A stretch of DNA of 33,396 bases. Origin: an uncultured Lachnospiraceae bacterium. GTDB lineage: Bacteria; Bacillota; Clostridia; Lachnospirales; Lachnospiraceae. Position numbers and translations under genes: made by a program. Below are positions 7,708 through 16,798 of this stretch, in pieces; position 1 is the stretch's first letter, and each line of letters begins with the position of its first letter. The notes under the pieces are model-generated. The model had not been told where the DNA came from. It saw only the letters and a list, made by a program, of their open reading frames with translations, and searched no databases. The stretch is from the NCBI GenBank assembly GCA_900315055.1, contig OMXP01000030.1, positions 1 through 33,396 on the forward strand. Direction: 5' to 3'.

Positions 7708-9138
7708 TCAGCCTTTCGTCTTTCCCGTGCTGAAGTCCGTCACGATCTGCTTCCCATCGATCTTCTTTGCCTCGTACATGTACTGATCGGCACGGTCCAC
7801 CAGGGAATTGACCGTATCCCCTTCCCGGACCACGGTGATGCCGATCGCGGACTGGCAGGAGATCATCTTTCCGTTCACCTCAATCTCGCACTTCTCGGAG
7901 GCTGCCTTGAACCTTAGTCCTGCGCCCTCGATATCCTCCGGGTTCCGGATCTGAAGGAGTCCCACGAACTCATCTCCGCCCCAGCGGCAGAACCGGTCGG
8001 CCTTCCGTCCGTACTTTCGAAGCATCAGGCCGATCTCCCTGAGCAGTGCATCACCGGTCTCATGGCCGTAGGTGTTGTTCGTCTCATGCAGGCAGTCCGC
8101 ATCGGCAAACAGGACCGCGAAGGGATTGCCGGTCCTTTTGTACTTCTCCATCTCATCCTGAAGGCACGCTTCCATGTATTTGCGTCCCGGAAGGCAGGTC
8201 AGAGGGTCTCTTGTTGCCGCCTGATACAGGTCCTGGATCATGCCGGGGTCATATTGCTGGTCGGCAAGAGGAATGAAGAACGACAGGAGCTCGCTCACCT
8301 CCCCATTCTCATCCTTTAAGGGCATGATGATGTTGCGGACAAGAAGATCCGTCCCGTCCTTTTTTCGCATGAACATCTGCAGCGAATGCGGCTTTCCGGT
8401 GCGGCAGGCCACGACGGCCGGGCAGAACTGCGTCGGCACTCTCTCCCCGTTTGTAAAGGAGCAGCCAAGCGGCATGTCGATGCACTTCTTTCCCAGCATC
8501 TCCTTTGCCGTAAACCCTAAGAGCGCCTGCGCCTCCGGGCTCCAGTAGAGCACCGTGTGATCGGGCTTTAGCACATAGCAGCCGATCGGCATCTGGTCCA
8601 TGAGAGGAAACAGGGCTTTCAGCTCCTTTGATGCGCTCTCCTTATCTCCTGTCTTTTCCGCCACCGGATTCTTCGGATAGACAAGATCCAGGATGTGCTC
8701 ATTCATGCGCATGGCCTCGGCTGCGTCCATGGCCCTTACCTTCGCATACAGCGAGCAGGGAATCCCGTCCACCTCATGGATGGCATTGATGCCGGACCGG
8801 ATCTTCTCTGCGACCTTCTCAAGATCGCTCTCCTGCTGCAGTGTCATCAGGTTCACAAAGAGTCCGACCTCAGGGCAGGCGCCGTACCCTGAGTGGTTCA
8901 GGGCATCCCGCATGACGGCAATGCAGGCTTCCTTTACCTTTCGCATGCTCTCCTGCCCGAACCGGTCCCCGATCCTTGTAAGCTCCGGGACCTCCACATA
9001 CACAAGGCCGAAGTTTCTGCCGTTCAGCTGGTAATCCGTCTCGTACGCCGAGAGCCCCTCGAGGAGGCGGATCACGGACCATCTGTCCCGGTCCGTCTCT
9101 CCCGTCTTCTGATCCTTAGATGAGCGAAAAAGTAGCAC
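7708..9138 (-). pseudogene. C-terminal part of IS-interrupted diguanylate cyclase (GGDEF-PAS-GGDEF)
   Basis: The frame encodes 476 residues. The first 10 (from GTG 9138) come from the IS end; genuine gene sequence starts at KTGETDRD. The order is a degenerate GGDEF-like fold (about 15-140), a PAS domain (about 175-290, MPIGCYVLKPDHTVLYW) and a complete GGDEF domain with GGDEF at 387-391 and an RxxD product-inhibition site (RKAD) five residues before it. It would make c-di-GMP from two GTP. It joins in frame with the gene at 10905-14576 once the IS and one copy of the 5-bp duplication are removed. The transposase stop TAG overlaps the GTG (tagtg), so re-initiation could still produce this half. 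There is no Shine-Dalgarno sequence before it. Confidence 0.85.
9109..9113. repeat. Target-site duplication, left copy (ctgat)
   Basis: The 5-bp sequence ctgat directly abuts the left terminal repeat of the insertion sequence and recurs at 10911-10915 abutting the right one. Confidence 0.85.
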
Positions 9139-10775
9139 TACACACTACTGTCTAACTCAAGTATGCTTGACTTAAATGTGGATATATTAACTTCACTTGG
9201 GATCTTTATACCAAACATTTTGTAGTACTCTTTTACTTGCTTGTTGGGCTGCTCGACGGACACCTTCTCACCTTTCGCAAGATGGCACATCAGGGATTGC
9301 GTCTTCCCGATGATCCTCGAGCAGGACAATCCGCTCGGCAGAGTATGTCCACGCATCTGCAGATAGATGATGGTATCGATGGTATCATGCAGGATTTTTC
9401 CGCGTACAGTAAGATCTGTCCACTTGGAAAGCGGGAGCAGCTTGAGATACTCTTTGCTGGTTTTGAATATACCTTCAATGCTTTCTCGCTCGAAATACTC
9501 GGTAAGGATCTGTTTGGGAGTCTCATTTCGGTTCGACAGCAGAACGAAGTAACCAAACCGCACGTTATACCAGTCCTTGTCCTTGTCGGACATGGCGTAG
9601 TACTCATCCGAATGCTCTTCCAGGTACTCCCGCAGATGCTGTAGAGCATTCTCTTTGTCTACATAAACATAGCAGTATTCCTCGCATTCGAAGATCTTCT
9701 GCGGGATCTGCTTGCCAAAGTACATATGGCCACGCATGAGAAACTCGTACTTTCCCCGGAAGATCTCGTCCTTGACTTTCCAATAGAGAGTCTTAAATGG
9801 ATACCCTTTCTTGGCAGGCATCCGGGCGATCATGGTTTTCTCAGTACCTTTGTGGATCAGTTTGACCAGCTCCTGAGAGACATATCCGGCATCCAGGACC
9901 AGGGAATCAATTACGATATCAAGGGAATCTACGACATCGGACATCAGGTTCAATGTCGTGTTAAGGTCAATCACGTTCCCTGGAATGATATCAAACCAGA
10001 CCGGGAGTCCGGTCTTTTCGTCCAGAACAAGAGCAAGCCGGATTTGCGTACTGCAGGAATCAACTCCATGGCAGGACAGTGCGTTGAAAGGATTGTCAGT
10101 GATATCATTCGGCAACGGTGTGGAGTCGATATAGCAACCCTTGCCAAATGAGGTGTCCTGTTTCCGCATCTCTTTCACAAATGCCTTGAAGAATGCAACT
10201 CTGATGTCGTCATCTCCAAGCAGCGAGTAGAACCTTGTGTCTGAGTGGAGAGTTGCGGTGGCAACATCGTTAAGTACGTAAGAAGCGAAGGATTTCTCAA
10301 TGAAGTCGTCGCAGCCGATATGGCTGCCGTCACGGAGAATGCCATGAAGGATATGAGCAAGTACACGCTCATACTCCTCATCTTTTTGAAAAACGCTTCT
10401 CAGGACCCCGGTCATGCCGGTGTTTTTCATAAACGTAAGAAGCAGATAAGCGTCGCCAAACACAGTGTGGATTTCTGGTGAAGCGCACCAATCGTTCCGG
10501 TCGATAAGAGGGTCGCCCTGCTCTACGGTGGTAAATTCGTCCTTCGTTACGTCATAGGACACCAGGCCACGGGTTGGAGACAGGAAAATACCGTTCTTCT
10601 TGTCCTTGCTCAGGTAAAGAACACGACCAAGACGCTCCCGGACCACCTGTTTCGAGTGGTAAGAGCTGGTTCGATGCCCTTTATCCTGGTAGATAACATC
10701 CACAATGGCGGCAGAACCGCTCTTAATCGACCCGTCGTCATTGTAGGTCAGTTTTTGAGCTTTAATAAAAGCCAT
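9138..10775 (-). CDS. IS4-superfamily DDE transposase
   Basis: A 545-aa cut-and-paste transposase. The catalytic triad is visible: D217 in YIDSTPLP, D295 in VLDAGYVS and E434 in the IS4 signature Y427-x2-R430-x3-E434-x6-K441 (YFERESIEGIFKTSK). ATG 10775 (MAFIKAQ) is preferred since GGAG lies 8 bases upstream; the open frame extends to 10880 through repeat-rich DNA without a ribosome binding site. There is no frameshift or missing residue, so the element is probably still active. Its stop TAG (9138-9140) overlaps a GTG that opens the downstream cyclase fragment. Confidence 0.92.
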   Translation of the reverse strand: MAFIKAQKLTYNDDGSIKSGSAAIVDVIYQDKGHRTSSYHSKQVVRERLGRVLYLSKDKKNGIFLSPTRGLVSYDVTKDEFTTVEQGDPLIDRNDWCASPEIHTVFGDAYLLLTFMKNTGMTGVLRSVFQKDEEYERVLAHILHGILRDGSHIGCDDFIEKSFASYVLNDVATATLHSDTRFYSLLGDDDIRVAFFKAFVKEMRKQDTSFGKGCYIDSTPLPNDITDNPFNALSCHGVDSCSTQIRLALVLDEKTGLPVWFDIIPGNVIDLNTTLNLMSDVVDSLDIVIDSLVLDAGYVSQELVKLIHKGTEKTMIARMPAKKGYPFKTLYWKVKDEIFRGKYEFLMRGHMYFGKQIPQKIFECEEYCYVYVDKENALQHLREYLEEHSDEYYAMSDKDKDWYNVRFGYFVLLSNRNETPKQILTEYFERESIEGIFKTSKEYLKLLPLSKWTDLTVRGKILHDTIDTIIYLQMRGHTLPSGLSCSRIIGKTQSLMCHLAKGEKVSVEQPNKQVKEYYKMFGIKIPSEVNISTFKSSILELDSSV

Positions 10776-10781
10776 ATGTAG

Positions 10782-10895
10782 TACTCCAACAGGCAATGTA
10801 GTATCACTTAGAACTACATTTATTGTAGTACTACCTTGAAAAAACGCAAGTAATTCAAGCAGTTTGCATCGAAGTAGCACATGTAGTGCTACTTA
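10782..10895. repeat. Subterminal repeats of the IS (right end)
   Basis: The 110 bp before the transposase gene hold several copies of gtagta/gtagca in both directions. They include a palindrome with 9-bp arms (aagtagcac / gtgctactt, 10873-10895) and tgtagtactac near 10824-10834. They are probably transposase binding sites and may cover the transposase promoter. No CDS is likely here although the frame is open. Confidence 0.6.
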
Positions 10896-10904
10896 CGTGA
10901 TCAT

Positions 10905-13900
10905 CTAAGGCTGATTCTTTATCTCTCCCGGTCCCTGCGACATCATGTCCGAATCCAGGAAATACCCCATAAGCCCCGAGATCTTTCCGTCATGATACGT
11001 CGGCCACTTGGTCTCATAGATCGTGCGGGGCACTCCCTTCGAGACACAGCGCCCCGGAACGTTCCGGTGCAGCAGCCCGGTCGAAAGGACCTGATCCTCA
11101 TCATCCTGATACGTCTCGTTGTTCAGGTGCCAGCCCATGTCCTCATCGGTCTTTCCCTGGATCTCCTCTTCGGACGAGAGCCCGTAGTAGTCGAGGAACG
11201 CCTGACTTGCCCCGATAAAGCGCCGGTTCCTGTCCTTCCAGAAGAAGGGAAGCGGGGAGTGGCGGACGAGGCTCTCGAAGATCTCCGCCTCTTCTGCCGT
11301 ATCCTCAGCCTCCTCCTGTCCCGTGGAGAGCAGAACCTCCCGCCGAAGCGTTGCCGATGGTCTTCCCGCCTCGTCGAGGCCGTCCATCATGCGGATGGCA
11401 TAGAGGATCTTCCGGTTGCCGGCATTCGGCACAAGGAGGAGCCGATGGGACATCCACACATAGGTCCCGTCCTCTGCCTGCGTGCGGAACACACCCCTCA
11501 GGATCCCGTACTCGGCCTTCTCGAGCCGCTCCACCATGGTCGCCGTATCAAGGAACGCCGCATACCGCCTTGCATCCGCCTCGAAGACAGGCGGCAGGAC
11601 GCTCGCATAGTGCCCGTCCGCACTCCGCACCGGCTCCCTGTCGCTCTTTGCCATCGAAAGGCTCACAAAGCGAAGGCTCTGGATCGTCATGTCGGATGTC
11701 TCGATGCTGTACAGGTGCCGGTAGAAATAGGTGAGATTCATCAGAATCTCACTCTGGATCGCAGGGCTGCTCTCTGCGGCCGTCCTCCCGTAGATATGCG
11801 TCCGGTACAGACGCTTTCCGTCATGGGATCCCAGCATCTGATACCTGAGGAGCCTTCGGTTCCCGGAGAAGAACGAGGTGATCTCGCCTCTGTCGTTTAC
11901 CGAGTTTGCCTGATTGACCGCCTTCATGAGCTCGCGGCTTGCCACATTGTGGGGATCGTTCAGGTTGTTCTCAAGATCCTTCAGATCCTTGAAGCCGTCC
12001 TGCGTAAGCTGCTGTATCTCCGGCTCATTGGCAAATAACAGCTCGATCCTGCTCCCCTCCATCTCGGAGATCAAGAGCGGGATATCGGTGAGGAAGTTCA
12101 CGTGTCCCAGCGCATCGTAGCAGATCTTCTGCTGGGCGTTTTCGACACCGATCCCCTTGTCGAGGCAGTTCTTCAGAGCCTCCTCGAACGGCATCGGGCG
12201 GCCGAAATAGTAGCCCTGGAGCTTCTCGCAGCCGGATTTCTTTAAGAACTCCGCCTGCTCCTTCGTCTCAACGCCCTCTGCAAGCGTCCGGATCCCGAGC
12301 CGCTTGTCCATCTCGATGACCGACACGATGATATCCCTCGAACGCGGCGAATCACTCCGGAGGAATGCCATGTCGAGCTTTAACAGATCAAACGAATAGT
12401 CCTTCAAAAGGTTCAGGGTCGAATAGCCGCTTCCGAAATCGTCCATCCAAAGCTCATACCCGGACGAGCGGAAGGACTGCAGGGCCCTCAGGATCGCCCC
12501 GTCCTCCGACCTCATGATGCTCTCCGTCACCTCGATGTGCAGCATGCGCCTGGGGATGTCGTACTGCATGACGAGGTTTTCGATCTCCTGATAGATATCG
12601 CAGCACAGGAAGTCGAGTCTTGAGAGGTTCACGGACACCGGGATCTCCGGCAGGTTTTTCGCATACCGGTCCGCAATGAGCTGCACCGTCTGCCGGATGA
12701 CGCAAAGATCCAGCTTGTGGATCTGTTTTGCATCCTCCAGGGGCTCCACAAAGCTGATCGGGGGCAGGAGTCCCTTCTCAGGGTCCTTCCAGCGCGCGAG
12801 CGCCTCCATGCCGCAGATCTGGTTTGAGAGGGCCCGGACAATCGGCTGATAGTAGACCACGATCCAGCCCTTCTCGATGGCCTCATCGATGTGGGAGACC
12901 ACGTAGACATCCGTATTGAGGGCCTGTCCGATATCGTCCGTATAGTAGGAGAAATGGACGCCGACCTTCTTACGGTTCTCATCACTGGCAGCCCTTGCCC
13001 TGTTGCAGATGGTCTCCGCATCGAGCGAGTGATCCTTCCAGACACAGGCGCCGATGCTACACTCCGTGTGGACGGGTAGAAAGGCGTTGATCGCGGCAAG
13101 CGCCTGGTCCACCCGTTTGTCGAGATTCCTCGTATCGGTCAGCACCGCGAAGTGATCCACATCCCAGTGGGAGACAACCCCCTCCGGGAAACTCTCCTGG
13201 AGACTCTGTCCCATGCGCCTTAAGGTGTCATCGCCATACGACATGCCGTACAGCAGGTTGATCATGCGGAAATTGACAAGGTCAAAGAACAGGGCCGCAA
13301 GCTCCCCGTCCTTTTCAGTATCCCGCGCCTGTCCCCTGCTCTGGCGCATGGAGGCAAAGAACGACCTCATGTCCGGAAGGCCGGTCAGGGAATCGAGCCC
13401 TGCCTGCAGGGGCGTCCCCTTCTCTTCCTTCTGCCGTCCGCCGCCCCGGATGTGTCCGCTTCCCTCGGACTTTGCCTGATACAGGTAGCCGTCCGCAGAG
13501 CGGATGATATCCCTCATGTCCTGCCCGGTCTGCGGCAGATCCGCACAGTAGCCGATGCTGCAGATGATATCGATCCCGTCCTCTTTCTGCGCGCAGAGGT
13601 TCCGGAAGTTCTCGAGCCTTTTCCGGAAGGCCGTCCCGTCCTCTCCCTCCGTGATGATGAGGAACTCGTCCCCGCCATAGCGGTAGCAGTGATCCTTCTC
13701 CCCGCCAAAGACCCGGTTCAGGTTCCGGCCCATCCTCTCCAGCACCTTATCCCCGTAGGCATGGCCGTAGGTGTCGTTGTACTGCTTGAAGAAATCAAGA
13801 TCAATGAGCGCTGCGCAGACCTTCTCGTTCTGGAACTTCGAGAAGTCCCCCCGAAGCGCGGTCCTGTTTGCGATGTGGGTCAGCTCGTCGGTGCGGCTGT

Positions 13901-14576
13901 CCTGATAGAACTCTTCCTTCTGCTTCTCGATGAGCATCCGCTCCTTCGTCTCATGCACAAAGCTCTGCAGACGCAGCCGGTTGATGAACGCACAGATGAG
14001 GTGCAGCGCTGCGATATCCACCACGTCCTGCCAGGCGATCGGGTGGTTCGATACGGCAAGCACCACCGAGGCGGAGGCAAGGTTCAGGACCATGTTCCGG
14101 CAGAAGGCGGCCATCCCAGCATTCGGGACCAGATAGACGATGCTGGTCACCAGGATATATTCAAAGAAAAAGCTGCTGTTCTCCTGGGTCGTAAAGAAGG
14201 TGGCGGAGGCAAGGACCATGTTGACGCCGGTAAACCAGGCAAACAGACGGCGCTGCTTCTTTGCGGAGAAGCGCTCCGGGTGCAGTCGGATATACTGAAT
14301 GGCGCCGAGAAAATACAGGTTGGCGACAAGGATGGTCATATAGACCGCTGCCGCACTGATCGCCGGGATGATGGCGCCGGTCGAATAGGGCGCATAGGTC
14401 CCGATAAACCCGATGAGGGTCAGGATGCACAGCATCGCGGCAGCCAACATGCAGAACAGGGAGTTGTAGGAGCAGAACGCTGCAAGCAACGGCTCGTCCC
14501 ACTCTGATACCCTGAGATCTTCCTCTGTCAGATAGTGTTTCAGTTTCCGGAATATGTTCTTGAATGAAGACATCAT
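10905..14576 (-). CDS. N-terminal part (1,222 residues) of IS-interrupted GGDEF-EAL-PAS c-di-GMP protein
   Basis: Domains in order: a membrane region of about six helices (30-195), an intact GGDEF domain (YRYGGDEF, 301-305) without an RxxD inhibition site, a degenerate GGDEF domain (WDVDHF at 472-477), an EAL phosphodiesterase domain (EAL 591-593; VNLS, VTES, MDDFGSGYS and AEGVET all present), a further PAS-like region, and a PAS domain near 1095-1200. The protein can therefore probably both make and degrade c-di-GMP at the membrane. The stop codon and the last Pro are supplied by the IS end. The ancestral product joins residue Q1222 to the KTGETD segment of the 7708-9138 fragment, giving about 1,688 aa. 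The start is the ATGATG at 14576, overlapping the stop of a 68-codon ORF. Confidence 0.88.
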   Translation of the reverse strand: MMSSFKNIFRKLKHYLTEEDLRVSEWDEPLLAAFCSYNSLFCMLAAAMLCILTLIGFIGTYAPYSTGAIIPAISAAAVYMTILVANLYFLGAIQYIRLHPERFSAKKQRRLFAWFTGVNMVLASATFFTTQENSSFFFEYILVTSIVYLVPNAGMAAFCRNMVLNLASASVVLAVSNHPIAWQDVVDIAALHLICAFINRLRLQSFVHETKERMLIEKQKEEFYQDSRTDELTHIANRTALRGDFSKFQNEKVCAALIDLDFFKQYNDTYGHAYGDKVLERMGRNLNRVFGGEKDHCYRYGGDEFLIITEGEDGTAFRKRLENFRNLCAQKEDGIDIICSIGYCADLPQTGQDMRDIIRSADGYLYQAKSEGSGHIRGGGRQKEEKGTPLQAGLDSLTGLPDMRSFFASMRQSRGQARDTEKDGELAALFFDLVNFRMINLLYGMSYGDDTLRRMGQSLQESFPEGVVSHWDVDHFAVLTDTRNLDKRVDQALAAINAFLPVHTECSIGACVWKDHSLDAETICNRARAASDENRKKVGVHFSYYTDDIGQALNTDVYVVSHIDEAIEKGWIVVYYQPIVRALSNQICGMEALARWKDPEKGLLPPISFVEPLEDAKQIHKLDLCVIRQTVQLIADRYAKNLPEIPVSVNLSRLDFLCCDIYQEIENLVMQYDIPRRMLHIEVTESIMRSEDGAILRALQSFRSSGYELWMDDFGSGYSTLNLLKDYSFDLLKLDMAFLRSDSPRSRDIIVSVIEMDKRLGIRTLAEGVETKEQAEFLKKSGCEKLQGYYFGRPMPFEEALKNCLDKGIGVENAQQKICYDALGHVNFLTDIPLLISEMEGSRIELLFANEPEIQQLTQDGFKDLKDLENNLNDPHNVASRELMKAVNQANSVNDRGEITSFFSGNRRLLRYQMLGSHDGKRLYRTHIYGRTAAESSPAIQSEILMNLTYFYRHLYSIETSDMTIQSLRFVSLSMAKSDREPVRSADGHYASVLPPVFEADARRYAAFLDTATMVERLEKAEYGILRGVFRTQAEDGTYVWMSHRLLLVPNAGNRKILYAIRMMDGLDEAGRPSATLRREVLLSTGQEEAEDTAEEAEIFESLVRHSPLPFFWKDRNRRFIGASQAFLDYYGLSSEEEIQGKTDEDMGWHLNNETYQDDEDQVLSTGLLHRNVPGRCVSKGVPRTIYETKWPTYHDGKISGLMGYFLDSDMMSQGPGEIKNQP
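10911..10915. repeat. Target-site duplication, right copy (ctgat)
   Basis: This is the partner of 9109-9113. Deleting 9114-10915 restores a single uninterrupted reading frame. Confidence 0.85.
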
Positions 14577-14779
14577 CTTCTTTGGCCTTCCCTGTGCATG
14601 CGCCCTGCGTTAAGCCTTATCGTCCGCAAAGCAGATATCGCCATCGTTATTGTATACCGGCGGGCAACATCGCGACAGATTCCATCTTCCAAAATCCGTC
14701 TCATGCCCCGGAGCCGTCCTGTCGCAAACGACAAAAACGCGGCTCCCGCCATAAAGACGTAAGCCGCGCTCTCAGTCAT
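14573..14779 (-). CDS. Putative 68-aa small membrane protein coupled to the c-di-GMP gene
   Basis: The ATG at 14779 has AGGA seven bases upstream. The frame ends in a TGA lying inside the ATGATG start of the large gene, a classic coupling overlap. The peptide has a hydrophobic stretch (AAYVFMAGAAFLSFATG) followed by a basic helix rich in Arg (RLRGMRRIL). I know no family. It could be a true small membrane partner or merely an open frame that provides coupling; codon content is not decisive. No terminator separates it from the rubrerythrin gene upstream (80 bp). Confidence 0.42.
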   Translation of the reverse strand: MTESAAYVFMAGAAFLSFATGRLRGMRRILEDGICRDVARRYTITMAISALRTIRLNAGRMHREGQRR

Positions 14780-14859
14780 TCTGTATTCCTGTTCAACTTC
14801 ATCATCCGGTCCGTCATCCGGTCTCTGACCCGTCCCGGATCCCGGAAACGGTCGTTGTA

Positions 14860-15534
14860 TCAGTAGTTCTCGGAATGGATCTCGAAGTAGCTCTGCGGGT
14901 GCTTGCAGACCGGGCAGACCTCCGGTGCCTTCGTGCCGATCACGATGTGGCCGCAGTTTCTGCACTCCCAGACCTTGACCTCGCTCTTCTCGAAGACTTC
15001 CTTTGCCTCGACATTGTGCAGGAGCTTCCGATAGCGCTCCTCGTGCGTCTTCTCGATCGCCGCAACACCGCGGAACTGCTCGGCGAGCTCATGGAAGCCC
15101 TCCTCATCCGCCTCCTTTGCCATGCGGTCATACATGTCGGTCCACTCGTAGTTCTCGCCGTTTGCTGCGGAGACCAGGTTCTCTGCCGTATCCCCGACCT
15201 CGCCGAGAGCCTTGAACCAGAGCTTTGCGTGCTCCTTCTCGTTATCGGCTGTCTTCAGGAACAGTGCTGCGATCTGCTCATAGCCCTGCTTCTTTGCAAC
15301 GGAGGCAAAGTAGGTGTACTTGTTTCTTGCCTGGGACTCGCCTGCGAAGGCCTCCCAGAGATTCTTCTCGGTCTTGGTTCCTGCATAGGGGTTCTTTGCC
15401 ACGGGTTTCTCCTCCTTTTCTTCCTTTACTTCTACAAATGCTGCCTTGTCGGCACCGCACTTCGGACATTTGAAATCATCCGGAAGCTCATTTCCTTCAT
15501 AGACATAACCGCAGATACTGCATTTCCAGCTCAT
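14860..15534 (-). CDS. Rubrerythrin with N- and C-terminal rubredoxin-like domains
   Basis: A 224-aa peroxide-scavenging protein of anaerobes. Residues 1-35 are a rubredoxin-like domain (C5-x2-C8 and C23-x2-C26), then comes a ferritin-like diiron domain (about 55-185; [34 protein letters not shown]), then a second zinc/iron finger (CRNCGH and CPVCKH). It reduces hydrogen peroxide to water with electrons from NADH via rubredoxin-type carriers. ATG 15534 is chosen because GGAGGA lies seven bases upstream; an ATG 15 bases earlier overlaps that ribosome binding site. It is divergent from the AraC-family gene, sharing a repeat-bearing intergenic region. A complete gene. Confidence 0.93.
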   Translation of the reverse strand: MSWKCSICGYVYEGNELPDDFKCPKCGADKAAFVEVKEEKEEKPVAKNPYAGTKTEKNLWEAFAGESQARNKYTYFASVAKKQGYEQIAALFLKTADNEKEHAKLWFKALGEVGDTAENLVSAANGENYEWTDMYDRMAKEADEEGFHELAEQFRGVAAIEKTHEERYRKLLHNVEAKEVFEKSEVKVWECRNCGHIVIGTKAPEVCPVCKHPQSYFEIHSENY

Positions 15535-15673
15535 GTTGTTTTCCTCCATTGTTTTGTTGCCGTGTGTTGTCTGTAGCTTCTGTATTTCTCTCTATCTTTG
15601 TTTCCCTGTCTTTTGGTTTTCTCTCCCTCTGACAGTTAGTATTATCCACCACCGCAGCACTTTATTCAACGAT

Positions 15674-15703
15674 TATCCTGTACATTTTTAGCACTATCCT
15701 GTA
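15674..15703. promoter_or_regulatory. Direct-repeat operator between rubrerythrin and AraC-type gene
   Basis: tatcctgta occurs at 15674-15682 and again at 15695-15703, exactly 21 bp (two helical turns) apart; a partial attatcc also lies near 15640. Paired direct repeats on one face of the helix are typical AraC-family sites, so the neighbouring regulator is the likely binder (inference). Which of the two genes it controls cannot be told. Confidence 0.5.
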
Positions 15704-15790
15704 TAGTTGAGTCAGAAAATCAAGATTAAGGCTGAAAGATCATTCAGGTTCGGGAAGAGAACAGGGATCCCCGGCCGGAAAGGAGTGCCC

Positions 15791-16702
15791 ATGAACGAGA
15801 ATAGAGCCATCGAAGCCATGGAGAAGAAGAACTATCTTGGCAGAGACTGTGAGACGAATACCCCCTATGACATCGAAGGGTATCCCGTCTCCGTTCGCCT
15901 GACGGATCTTGCCCGCTGCCCGGGAGCCGGAACGACCCTGCACTGGCATGACGATGTGGAGTTTGTCATCGCATTAAAGGGCAGTACGGTCACAAACGTG
16001 GATGGACAGAAGGTCCGTCTTAAAGAGGGCGAGGGGCTGTTCATCAATTCGAAGGTCCCCCACCTGTGCGGCGCGGGAGATACGAAGGACAGCAGGACCC
16101 TGATCGTCCAGATCGGCCCCTCGTGCCTTGGGTCCCTGCCTGTTATTAAGGAAAAGTACATTGATCCCGTAACGGGAAATCCCGCCCTGCCTTGGATTCA
16201 CTTAAAGTCCCAGGTCCTCTGGCAGAAGGAGATCCTCTATCAGCTACAGGGGATCCCTGCCTGGTACAAGACCCCTGCGGCGCCCCTTCGCGTCCTCTCG
16301 GTGTTTGCGCAGATCTGGGCGGTCCTGTTCGAGAACACGGGAAATGTCAGAGCCCTGCCCGAGGATCCCGACCGCATCATCATGCAGAGCATGATCGGCT
16401 GCATCCAGCATGGATACCGGAACCGGCTGACCCTCCAGGACATCGCGGACGCCGGCGGGGTGAGCATCAGCAAGTGCTGTGCCCTGTTTCAGAGCGAGTA
16501 CCAGATCACCCCGATCGGGTACCTCCTCGAGTACCGCCTCTCGGAGAGTGCAGCGCTTCTTCGCCGCACGAAGGAGTCGGTGACGGAGATTGCCCTCTCC
16601 TGCGGCTTCTCAGACTCCAACTACTACGCAAGACGCTTCCGCGCCTGGGCCGGCATGACCCCCACCCAGTACCGGAAACAGGAACTGCCAAAGTCCGCCT
16701 GA
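15791..16702 (+). CDS. AraC-family transcriptional regulator
   Basis: A 303-aa regulator with an N-terminal cupin sensor (LHWHDDVEFVIALKG, GEGLFINSKVPHL; about 45-120) and a C-terminal double helix-turn-helix (LTLQDIADAGGVSISKC; VTEIALSCGFSDSNYYARRF; ending MTPTQYRK). Such cupins bind sugars or other small metabolites. The start is ATG 15791, with AAAGGAG five bases upstream; the open frame reaches a TTG at 15707 that lacks a ribosome binding site and would lie in the operator repeats. A small CACAGA/TCTGTG hairpin follows the stop (16714-16732) without a T-run. Confidence 0.92.
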   Translation: MNENRAIEAMEKKNYLGRDCETNTPYDIEGYPVSVRLTDLARCPGAGTTLHWHDDVEFVIALKGSTVTNVDGQKVRLKEGEGLFINSKVPHLCGAGDTKDSRTLIVQIGPSCLGSLPVIKEKYIDPVTGNPALPWIHLKSQVLWQKEILYQLQGIPAWYKTPAAPLRVLSVFAQIWAVLFENTGNVRALPEDPDRIIMQSMIGCIQHGYRNRLTLQDIADAGGVSISKCCALFQSEYQITPIGYLLEYRLSESAALLRRTKESVTEIALSCGFSDSNYYARRFRAWAGMTPTQYRKQELPKSA

Positions 16703-16798
16703 AAAAACACTTACACAGAGTCCAATTCTGTGGTACAGTAGGCGCCGTTGCAAAGCTGCACAGTTACACAACTTCAGATGGTAAAAATTGGAAACGCA

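Larger units (their letters stand above)
9114..10910 (-). mobile_element. IS4-superfamily insertion sequence, 1,797 bp, inside the c-di-GMP gene
   Basis: The ends are imperfect 29-bp inverted repeats matching at 24 of 29 positions: both begin ccttagatga going inward and share agtagcactaca after a 7-bp stretch that differs mostly. A 5-bp direct duplication (ctgat) flanks the element. A single transposase gene lies on the minus strand, the same direction as the host gene. Subterminal repeats of gtagtac/gtagcac type lie at the right end. The family call rests on the YREK signature of the transposase; the subgroup (IS1634-, ISH3- or IS231-like) is not settled. Confidence 0.9.

Noticed and set aside
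10776..10880. N-terminal extension of the transposase
   Set aside because: The region is the subterminal repeat/promoter zone of the IS; ATG 10775 has the only good ribosome binding site.
10992..14507. Long plus-strand ORFs (348 and 351 codons) opposite the c-di-GMP gene
   Set aside because: They are antisense to strongly conserved GGDEF/EAL coding sequence, and long antisense frames are expected in moderately GC-rich genes.
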